Source: Nocardioides dokdonensis FR1436 (GTDB lineage Bacteria > Actinomycetota > Actinomycetes > Propionibacteriales > Nocardioidaceae). Taken from it: a stretch of DNA of 64,000 nucleotides. Of this stretch, positions 57,003-64,000 are shown in pieces. The notes beneath the pieces were generated by a model, which worked only from the letters and a program-made list of their open reading frames with translations, ran no database searches and was not told the origin of the DNA. The position numbers and the translations under genes are program-made. Numbering within the stretch: position 1 is the first letter of the stretch; every line of letters begins with the position of its first letter. The stretch is from NCBI RefSeq assembly GCF_001653335.1, contig NZ_CP015079.1, positions 2,046,001 through 2,110,000 of the forward strand, in the 5' to 3' direction.

Positions 57003-57638
57003 GTGAGCGGGGCGACGTCGTACCTCGTGCTGCGTCGCGACGCCGCGGCCGAGATCGAGGTCAAGCGGTCCCGGTTCCTGGCCACCCTGGTGCGCGTCGA
57101 CAGCGAGGACGCCGCCCGCGCGGTCGTCGAGCGGCTGCGCAAGGAGCACTGGGACGCCCGCCACCACTGCTCGGCAATCATCGTCGGCCCGCCGCCGACG
57201 CCGGTCCAGCGCTCCTCCGACGACGGGGAGCCCGCCGGCACCGCCGGCGCCCCGATGCTCGAGGTGCTGCGCGGAGCGGGGCTCAGCGACACGGTCGCGG
57301 TCGTGACCCGCTGGTTCGGCGGCACCCTGCTCGGCGCCGGGGGCCTCGTGCGGGCGTACGGCGACGCGGTGCGCGCGGCGCTGGACGCAGCCGGCACCCG
57401 CGAGCGCCGGCTGCGCCTCGAGCTCGCGCTGGAGGTCGACCACGCCGACGCCGGCCGGGTCGAGGGCGAGCTGCGGGCGCGCGGCGTCGACGTCCTCGGC
57501 ACCACGTGGGGCGCGGCGGTGCAGCTGGTGCTCGGGGTCGACCCGGCCGCCGAGGCCGCGACCCGCGCCCTGGTCGCCGAGGTCACCGGCGGCACGGCCG
57601 AGGCGAGCACGACGGGGCAGCGCTGGGTCGACGCCTAG
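57003..57638 (+). CDS. YigZ/IMPACT family protein
   Basis: A 211-residue YigZ-type protein. The N-terminal Impact domain begins at VKRSRFLATLVRV, with AIIVGPPP and SSDDGEPAGTAGAPMLEVL, then VVTRWFGGTLLGAGGLVRAYGDAV. A DUF1949-like C-terminal domain follows. Eukaryotic IMPACT is a translation regulator; the bacterial role is unclear. GTG 57003 lies 13 bases after the permease stop. It is followed directly by a PNPOx-like gene. Confidence 0.9.
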   Translation: MSGATSYLVLRRDAAAEIEVKRSRFLATLVRVDSEDAARAVVERLRKEHWDARHHCSAIIVGPPPTPVQRSSDDGEPAGTAGAPMLEVLRGAGLSDTVAVVTRWFGGTLLGAGGLVRAYGDAVRAALDAAGTRERRLRLELALEVDHADAGRVEGELRARGVDVLGTTWGAAVQLVLGVDPAAEAATRALVAEVTGGTAEASTTGQRWVDA

Positions 57639-57648
57639 GGTGGCTGGC

Positions 57649-57990
57649 ATGAGCATCCCTGTCGCGATCGACGACCTCGCCGCGACGCTGAGGCGTTTCG
57701 ACGCCGCCTTCCTGCTGAGCACCGACCCCACGACCACCCCGGCGCGGGTCAAGGTGGTCTCGGTGCGACCCCGCTTCTCCGGCGGCCTCCTGCTGCTCGA
57801 CGCCCCGGGGCGTGGCTCGCTGGCCAACGCCGGCGCCAACGACGCCGTCACCCTGCTGTGGCCGCCGCGCGCGCCCGACGACTTCTCGCTCATCGTCGAC
57901 GGCACCGCCCTCGTGGTGGAGCAGACGATGCACGTGCGACCCACCGGCGCCGTGCTGCACCGACCGGCGGGGACGAGCCCGGGCGCATGA
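57649..57990 (+). CDS. Pyridoxamine 5'-phosphate oxidase-like protein
   Basis: A 113-residue split-barrel flavin-binding-like protein with FDAAFLLSTD near the start and VSVRPRFSGGLLLLD further on. It is much shorter than classical PdxH, so a pyridoxine role is unlikely. The ATG at 57649 is preferred over GTG 57640 because the AGGGTGG (57637–57643) ribosome binding site sits 5 bases ahead. The end overlaps the VOC gene in an ATGA. Confidence 0.8.
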   Translation: MSIPVAIDDLAATLRRFDAAFLLSTDPTTTPARVKVVSVRPRFSGGLLLLDAPGRGSLANAGANDAVTLLWPPRAPDDFSLIVDGTALVVEQTMHVRPTGAVLHRPAGTSPGA

Positions 57991-58760
57991 GCGTGGACCT
58001 GCCCGTCTCCAGTCCCACGTGGGTCAGTGCCTTCCTGGACCTGGCCGCCGAGGAGCTGGAGCGGGGCTCGGCCTTCTGGGCCCAGGTCACCGGCACCACC
58101 CTGTCCGCGGTGCGCGGTGCGCAGCACGAGTTCACCACCCTCGTCCCGACCGACGGCGACGACCACCTCCGCATCCAGCGCCGCGACGCGGGCGGCTCGC
58201 GGGTGCACCTCGACCTGCACGTGCCCGACCAGGCCGCTGCGGCGGCGTACGCCGTGGAGCTGGGCGCGGAGGTGGTGCGGCCCGAGGAGCGCGAGGACGG
58301 GTTCGTGGTGCTCGTCTCGCCGGGCGGGCTGAGCTTCTGCTTCGTCGGGCAACGGGCGACCACCCGCAGCCGCCCGACGTCCTGGCCGGCCGGGCACCGC
58401 TCCCGAGTCGACCAGGTCTCCATCGACGCGCCGGGTCGGCTGCTCGCCGCCGAGCTGGCGTTCTGGCGCGACCTGACCGGCTGGCGGCTGCGGCGCACGG
58501 CGTACCCCGAGTTCCACCAGCTCGAGGTGCCCTCGAGCCAGCCCCTCCAGGTGCTCCTCCAGCGGCTCGACGACGACGCCACCGAGGTCAGCGTGCACCT
58601 CGACCTCACCACCGACGACGTCGGCGCCGAGCTCGAGCGGCACGTCGCCCTCGGCGCCCGGGTGCTGGCCAGCCACGACCACTGGACGGTGCTGGCCGAC
58701 CCTGGTGGCCTGCGCTACTGCGTCGCCGGCGACCCGCCGGACCACGACGTCCCGGCCTGA
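57987..58760 (+). CDS. VOC (glyoxalase/dioxygenase superfamily) protein
   Basis: A 257-residue protein with two vicinal-oxygen-chelate half-domains. The first ends in VLVSPGGLSFCFVG and the second in VLADPGGLRYCVAG, with HVP and HLDLHV-type strands. Metal ligands cannot be confirmed by eye. Many such proteins are glyoxalase-like or antibiotic-resistance-like. It follows the PNPOx gene with a 4-base overlap, and an 88-bp inverted repeat lies downstream. Confidence 0.85.
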   Translation: MSVDLPVSSPTWVSAFLDLAAEELERGSAFWAQVTGTTLSAVRGAQHEFTTLVPTDGDDHLRIQRRDAGGSRVHLDLHVPDQAAAAAYAVELGAEVVRPEEREDGFVVLVSPGGLSFCFVGQRATTRSRPTSWPAGHRSRVDQVSIDAPGRLLAAELAFWRDLTGWRLRRTAYPEFHQLEVPSSQPLQVLLQRLDDDATEVSVHLDLTTDDVGAELERHVALGARVLASHDHWTVLADPGGLRYCVAGDPPDHDVPA

Positions 58761-58770
58761 CGCACGAGCC

Positions 58771-58858
58771 CGTAGCCAGAAGGACCGAACGCGTCTTCAG
58801 CGTCCCTGCTCAGGCGGGGAGTCGACCGGCAGCGGGTCGTTCGGTCCTTCCGGCTACG
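58771..58858. repeat. 88-bp inverted repeat element
   Basis: Arms at 58771–58790 (CGTAGCCAGAAGGACCGAAC) and 58839–58858 match as inverted repeats in 19 of 20 bases around a 48-base centre. It lies just ahead of the candidate -10 TAGCGT of the DinB gene and may be a MITE-like element or a regulatory fold. Confidence 0.8.
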
Positions 58859-58889
58859 ACGGGCTGAACCTCCCGACTAGCGTGGACGG

Positions 58890-59417
58890 GTGCCTGAGAC
58901 CCCGCTGCCCGAGATCCCGTTCGTCGCCGACGAGGTGAGCGCTGTCCGCTCGTTCCTGGCCTACTACCGCGCCACCCTGCGCCGCCAGGCCGAGGGACTC
59001 AGCGCCGCCCAGCTCCGGCAGGCCCTGCCGCCGAGCACGATGACGCTGGGCGGGATGCTCTCGCACCTGGCCTTCGTCGAGGACTACTGGTGCTCGCACG
59101 TGCTGCACGGCACCGAGCCCGCCGAGCCGTGGGCCGGAATCGACTGGCGCGCCGACCCCGACCGCGACTGGCACCGGGCCGCCGACCAGGGCCCCGAGGA
59201 GCTCCTCGCCCAGTACGACGCCGCGCTGGTCGTCGCCGACGCGGCCATCGACCGGGCGCTCGCCGACGGCGGGCTCGACACGCTGGCGGTCACGCCCAGG
59301 CACGGCTCAGCGGCCAGCCTGCGCTGGATCCTCCTGCACCTCGTCGAGGAGTACGCCCGGCACGCCGGGCACGCCGACCTGATCCGTGAGTCCATCGACG
59401 GTGCCACCGGTCTCTGA
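58890..59417 (+). CDS. DinB-like family protein
   Basis: A 175-residue four-helix DinB/DUF664-type protein. Metal-ligand-type His occur in MTLGGMLSHLAFVEDYW and LHLVEEYARHAGHADLIRE. The family includes thiol-dependent enzymes and mycothiol-linked stress proteins, but this member's substrate is unknown. TAGCGT at 58878–58883 is 6 bases before the GTG, with an inverted repeat immediately upstream. Confidence 0.86.
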   Translation: MPETPLPEIPFVADEVSAVRSFLAYYRATLRRQAEGLSAAQLRQALPPSTMTLGGMLSHLAFVEDYWCSHVLHGTEPAEPWAGIDWRADPDRDWHRAADQGPEELLAQYDAALVVADAAIDRALADGGLDTLAVTPRHGSAASLRWILLHLVEEYARHAGHADLIRESIDGATGL

Positions 59418-59441
59418 CCGCGGGCGACCTACGGTGGGGAG

Positions 59442-60119
59442 ATGCGATCCACCACGCAGCGCCCCGCCAGCCGCCTCTCGAGGACGACACTCGTCGCCGT
59501 GGTCGTGGCGGCGCTGCTGGTCCTGGCGGCCTGCGGCGCGGACGAGCCCGGCGAGGCGGACGGGACCGCAGCGGAGGGATCGGGGGAACGCATCTCCCTG
59601 GTCGACGACGGCGACGCGCTGCGCTGGGGTGACGGCTCGTACGGCGTCGTGCTGGCGCACGGCGCGGCGTTCGACGCCGCCAGCTGGCAGGACCAGGCGG
59701 TCGCGATCGCAGACCAGGGCGCGAGCGTCATCGCGGTCGAGGACCTGACGCCCGAGGCGATGACGGCCGCCGTGGACCTCCTGCGCGACGAGGGTGCGGA
59801 GAGCGTCGCGCTCGTCGGCGGCAGCGCGGGCGCCGACGCGGCGCTGCGGCTGCTCAGCGACGAGCCCGACCTGGTCGACCAGCTGGTGACGCTCTCGGTC
59901 AACAGCGTCGTCGACGGCCTGGGCGACCAGCCCAAGCTGTTCATCGCGAGCGAGGAGGAGCCGGTCGCCGACGTCTCCGTCGAGCTCGCCGAGACGGCCC
60001 CCGGCGACGACAACGAGGTCCTGCTGCTGCCCGGCGCCGACCACGCGCAGAACATCTTCGACGGCGAGCAGGCGGAGGCGGCCCTGACCGCGCTGCTGGA
60101 GCGGCTCGACCGAGGCTAG
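59442..60119 (+). CDS. Lipoprotein with alpha/beta-hydrolase fold
   Basis: A 225-residue lipoprotein. A signal peptide with lipobox LAAC (Cys about 31) is followed by an acidic linker. The alpha/beta hydrolase-like domain has GVVLAHGAAFDAAS, nucleophile elbow LVGGSAGADAAL (Ser) and late GADHAQNIFD with the His. TACGGT at 59430–59435 lies 6 bases ahead of the ATG. The TAG stop overlaps that of the convergent ABC1-kinase-like gene (CTAG, 60116–60119). Substrate unknown. Confidence 0.84.
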   Translation: MRSTTQRPASRLSRTTLVAVVVAALLVLAACGADEPGEADGTAAEGSGERISLVDDGDALRWGDGSYGVVLAHGAAFDAASWQDQAVAIADQGASVIAVEDLTPEAMTAAVDLLRDEGAESVALVGGSAGADAALRLLSDEPDLVDQLVTLSVNSVVDGLGDQPKLFIASEEEPVADVSVELAETAPGDDNEVLLLPGADHAQNIFDGEQAEAALTALLERLDRG

Positions 60120-61450
60120 GCCGGGTCGGCGAACCCCGGCAGCGACTCGCGCAGGATCTCGCCGAACGCCACCTCGGCCTCGAGCTGGGAGAGGATGCCG
60201 ACCGCGCCGAGCCAGGTGCGGTGGATCAACAGGTAGGACGGCGGCAGGTTGATCTTCAGGGCCACCGAGAACGACGGGTCGCGGGGGTTGTTGATCCGCT
60301 GGAACTGCTCCTGCATCCAGGCCCGGGTGAACTGGAACCGCTCGGTGCGGGCCGGTTCCACGAACGGCGCGAGGTAGTCGAGCAGCTCGCGGGAGCCGAT
60401 GCTGACCCCGGGCTTGACGAAGCCCTCCTCGCGCAGCCCCTCGAGCAGGGTGGCGTCGTCCTCGATGGAGGCGATCCGGATCAGGGTGCCCATGGCCAGG
60501 GGCAGGCCGTCGGGCAGTCGCGCCACGGCGCCGTAGTCGAGCACGCCCATCCGGGGCGGCCCGCCGTCGACACCGGGCAGGACCCGGAAGTTCCCGGGGT
60601 GCGGGTCGGCGTGCAGCATCCCGGTGCGCCCCGGGGCGCCGGTCAGGAAGCGGGTGAAGAGGTCTCCGAAGCGGTCGCGCTCCTCCTGGGTGCCCTCGGT
60701 GATCACCTTCGCCAGCGAGGAGGTGGACTCCATCCACTCCGTGACGAGCGTGGCCGGGCCGTGGGCCACGACGTCGGGCACCTCGATGTCGGGGTCGTCG
60801 GCGTACGCCGCCGCGAAGGCGCGCTGGGCGGAGGCCTCGAGGTCGTAGTCGAGCTCCTCCTCCATCCGCGCCTGCATCTCGGCCACCAGCGGCTTCACGT
60901 CGAGCCCCGGCACGAGCGGACCGATGCTGCGCGCGAGGCGGGCGAGCTGGCGCAGGTCGGAGCGCAGCGCCTCGCCGGCGCGGGGGTACTGCACCTTGAC
61001 CGCGACCTCGCGGCCGTCGTGCCAGCGTCCCTTGTGCACCTGCCCGATCGACGCGGCGGCGGTGGGGCCGCCGTCGAGCCAGACCAGCTGGTCCTGCCAG
61101 TCCTCACCCAGGTCGCGGGCCAGCGTCTCGCGCACGGTCTGGGTCGGCATCGGGGGGGCGGAGTCCTGCAACCGGGTCAGCTGGGCGCGGTAGGGCGCGG
61201 CGAGCTCCTCGGGCAGCGCGGCCTCGAGCACCGACAGGGCCTGGCCGAACTTCATCGCCCCGCCCTTGAGCTCGCCCAGGGTGCGGAAGAGCTGCTCGGC
61301 GGTGCGCATCTGGATCTCGCTCATCACGGCCTCCGCCGGGCGACCGCCCAGGCGCTTGCCGAGGCCGATCGCGTTGCGGCCGGCGTACCCGAGCGGGAGC
61401 GCGGCCAGGCGAGCCGTGCGTCCGAACGCCCTGCGCGGCATGTCGCTCAT
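60116..61450 (-). CDS. ABC1/AarF (UbiB) kinase-like protein
   Basis: A 444-residue ABC1 kinase-like protein of the UbiB/ADCK family. The MKFGQALS motif (the K-x-G-Q signature) is near residue 67 and an Ala-rich loop AAASIGQVHKG near 125. VAVKVQYP holds the kinase Lys, HADPHPGNF the catalytic loop, and LDYGAVARL the DFG equivalent. ATG 61450 is preferred over GTG 61456 because GGAGG sits 8 bases upstream. Members act on quinone or lipid metabolism; the substrate here is unknown. Confidence 0.9.
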   Translation of the reverse strand: MSDMPRRAFGRTARLAALPLGYAGRNAIGLGKRLGGRPAEAVMSEIQMRTAEQLFRTLGELKGGAMKFGQALSVLEAALPEELAAPYRAQLTRLQDSAPPMPTQTVRETLARDLGEDWQDQLVWLDGGPTAAASIGQVHKGRWHDGREVAVKVQYPRAGEALRSDLRQLARLARSIGPLVPGLDVKPLVAEMQARMEEELDYDLEASAQRAFAAAYADDPDIEVPDVVAHGPATLVTEWMESTSSLAKVITEGTQEERDRFGDLFTRFLTGAPGRTGMLHADPHPGNFRVLPGVDGGPPRMGVLDYGAVARLPDGLPLAMGTLIRIASIEDDATLLEGLREEGFVKPGVSIGSRELLDYLAPFVEPARTERFQFTRAWMQEQFQRINNPRDPSFSVALKINLPPSYLLIHRTWLGAVGILSQLEAEVAFGEILRESLPGFADPA

Positions 61451-61599
61451 GGACACATCCTCCCTGACCGGGCAAGGCAGCGGCAGGTGAGCGCGTCCCG
61501 GTTCGTGGCCCCCATCGATTGCGCGTGTGCACCAGGAGGCGCACGCTGGAACACGGAGAGCACCTGCCCTGCCGCGAACCTCGTCCGGGAGTGATCCTG

Positions 61600-62052
61600 A
61601 TGTCGGAGCGTCATCTCGCAGTACGACGCCGCATGGCTGCCCCGCCCAGCGCGGTCTGGGCGGTGTACGCCGACTTCCCGCACCTCGCGACCCACTGGAG
61701 CGGACTGCGCTCCTCGAGCGCCATCGGCGACCAGAGCGACGGCGTGGGTGCGCGCCGCCGCGTCGGGCTGAGGCCGCTGGGCAGCATGGACGAGATCGTG
61801 ACCGTCTGGGAGGAGGGCCGCAGGATCGACACCGAGAACCAGCCCAGCCTGACGGTGCCGATCCGGCACGCCCGGTCGAGCCTCACGCTCGAGCCCGACG
61901 GCGACGGGACGGTGGCCACCTTCGACTACCGGTACCGGCCCCGGGGCGGGCCGCTCGGCGGGCTGCTCGGGCCCGTGACCGACAAGCTGTTGACGGCCAC
62001 CTTCACCCACATGCTGGAGGCCGGCGAGCACGCCGCCCGCGCTGGCAGCTAG
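61600..62052 (+). CDS. SRPBCC family protein
   Basis: A 150-residue START-like/SRPBCC protein with an N-terminal basic strand HLAVRRRMAAPPSAVWAVYADFPH. A hydrophobic-ligand barrel follows, including LTVPIRHARSSLTLE. A family of lipid or polyketide-binding proteins; no specific role is implied. ATG 61600 has CGGGAG at 61585–61590, 9 bases ahead. Its TAG stop overlaps that of the convergent hydrolase in a CTAG. Confidence 0.83.
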   Translation: MSERHLAVRRRMAAPPSAVWAVYADFPHLATHWSGLRSSSAIGDQSDGVGARRRVGLRPLGSMDEIVTVWEEGRRIDTENQPSLTVPIRHARSSLTLEPDGDGTVATFDYRYRPRGGPLGGLLGPVTDKLLTATFTHMLEAGEHAARAGS

Positions 62053-62867
62053 CGCGGCAAGAAGAAGTCGGCGAGCGCCGCAGCGATGACCCCGGGGTGG
62101 GTGAGGGGTGCGGCGTGCCCGGCGCCGGGAACCACCTGGAGCCGCGCGTCGGGGACGCGGTCCACCACGTGGTGCGCGCTGGTGGTGGAGAGGGGCTTGG
62201 AGGCGGAGCCGATCAGCACCAGGACCGGGACCCGGATGTCGCCCAGCACGGCCGGGTCGTCCACGGTCGGGCCCTCGTAGGCCAACCACTGCTGCAGGGT
62301 GCCGAGCAGGCTGGGGACGTAGCGTCCGCTGGCCTCGAAGTACCCGGCGGCCTCGGCCCCGGCGATGTCGTCGTCGGTGAAGGGCCAGCCGGCGAAGGCG
62401 CGGGCCGCCTCGGTCCGACGGTCGTCGGCGAGCAGCTGGGCCACGTGCGCGATCGTGGCGCCGACGACACCCTGCTCCGCCTCGTCCATCAGGCTCGGGA
62501 CCACGGGCTCGAGGGCCGCCACCGCTGTCACCGCCTCGGACTCGGCCGCCGCGGTGAGCGCGAGGCCGGCCCCACCGGACCAGCCCACCAGCGCGACGGG
62601 TCCGTCGAGGCTGTCGACGTAGCCGAGGAGGTCCGCCACCTGTCGGCCGAAGCCGAGGTCGGGGTGGTCGCCGCTGAGGCCGCGGCCGCGCAGGTTCGTC
62701 AGGTGGCAGGTGAACTGCCCGGTCAGGTGCGGCAGCAGCGCCTGCCAGTCGAGCTCGCCGTCGCCCATGATCCCCTGCACGAGCACCAGCGGTGGCCCGT
62801 CACCGTGCACGGTGGCGCCGATCCTGACGCCGTCGGTGGGCACGTGGTGGGTGCGCTGCTCGCTCAT
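62049..62867 (-). CDS. Alpha/beta hydrolase
   Basis: A 272-residue alpha/beta hydrolase. The oxyanion-loop region is VLVQGIMGDG and the nucleophile elbow is LVGWSGGAGLALT (Ser). VPVLVLIGSASKPL carries the Asp strand and VVPGAGHAAPLTHPG the His. ATG 62867 gives the best ribosome binding site spacing (GGAG). The substrate is unknown. A REP-like palindrome copy lies about 80 bases upstream of its start. Confidence 0.87.
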   Translation of the reverse strand: MSEQRTHHVPTDGVRIGATVHGDGPPLVLVQGIMGDGELDWQALLPHLTGQFTCHLTNLRGRGLSGDHPDLGFGRQVADLLGYVDSLDGPVALVGWSGGAGLALTAAAESEAVTAVAALEPVVPSLMDEAEQGVVGATIAHVAQLLADDRRTEAARAFAGWPFTDDDIAGAEAAGYFEASGRYVPSLLGTLQQWLAYEGPTVDDPAVLGDIRVPVLVLIGSASKPLSTTSAHHVVDRVPDARLQVVPGAGHAAPLTHPGVIAAALADFFLPR

Positions 62868-62949
62868 GGGGGGCTCCGTCGTCACAGGGGGTCCCTGCCA
62901 CGCTGTCGGATCGCGTCACCACGACCAGGTACGGCGCCGCCAGGCCCCT

Positions 62950-62999
62950 GGGACGTCATGCGCCCCGCAGCGACGGACGTCCCGCCCGTATGACGTCCC
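62950..62999. repeat. REP-like palindrome, copy 2
   Basis: GGGACGTCATGCG (62950–62962) and CGTATGACGTCCC (62987–62999) pair at 12 of 13 positions around a 24-base spacer that shares 20 bases with copy 1. It lies between the divergently placed hydrolase start and the msrA stop. Confidence 0.82.
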
Positions 63000-63019
63000 G
63001 CGGACGGGGACGCGCAGGC

Positions 63020-64000
<981 letters not shown>

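Overview
The window is strongly GC-rich, densely packed chromosomal DNA from an actinomycete. Frequent GTG starts, many 4-base ATGA/GTGA overlaps, the DUF501–Ppx and MazG–enolase–DivIC neighbourhoods, a DosR/DosS-type two-component system and many candidate leaderless promoters (a TAnnnT hexamer about 6 bases before the start codon) fit the Nocardioidaceae (Nocardioides-like). The genus is an inference from gene content and order, not from a database search. No phage, insertion sequence, CRISPR array or replication origin was seen.

Layout. 1–5.3 kb: end of rpsI, glmM, an ABC transporter pair, an unknown membrane-anchored protein and coaA. 5.4–13.4 kb: glmS, acpS, a DUF559 nuclease-fold gene framed by inverted repeats, NAD(P)HX repair (nnr), alr, an alpha/beta hydrolase and a GNAT–TsaE fusion. 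GlmM and GlmS supply UDP-GlcNAc precursors and Alr supplies D-alanine, so this is largely a cell-envelope precursor block. 13.5–23.9 kb: mfd, a lipoprotein, mazG, an amidase, eno, a DivIC/FtsB-like protein, DUF501, an exopolyphosphatase and a small YtxH-like protein. 24–29.5 kb: an alcohol dehydrogenase facing an operon of FAD/Rieske oxidoreductase, HhH endonuclease, type 5 uracil-DNA glycosylase, ACT-domain protein and peptide deformylase, then a tRNA with a UAA anticodon. 29.6–36.6 kb: methyltransferase, Bax-inhibitor-like membrane protein, SGNH hydrolase, cystathionine beta-synthase, a second DUF559 gene and a DUF35/thiolase pair.

36.6–44.4 kb looks like a DosR-type dormancy/hypoxia island: GNAT, DosR-like regulator, CoA-transferase, DoxX, DosS-like kinase with two GAF domains, PNPOx-like protein, YchJ-like protein, class III cyclase and a tandem universal stress protein. 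Palindromes resembling the mycobacterial DosR box lie upstream of several of these genes. 44.4–48.3 kb: MoxR-type ATPase plus VWA protein, and a DUF2695 protein. 48.6–53.1 kb: a 1,508-residue secreted repeat protein with an unusual insertion in a DUF11 domain. 53.1–64 kb: small metabolic, stress and oxidoreductase genes, a FolP2-like dihydropteroate synthase homologue, an ABC1 kinase-like protein, msrA and the start of a cystathionine gamma-synthase. The last gene could act with the cbs gene 30 kb away in transsulfuration.

The least explained parts are non-coding or architectural: (i) DUF559 genes with inverted repeats; (ii) a mirror-image array of 22-bp repeats between mazG and the amidase; (iii) a REP-like palindrome present twice; (iv) DosR-like boxes; (v) the inserted His-x-His modules in the large secreted protein; (vi) the GNAT–TsaE fusion.
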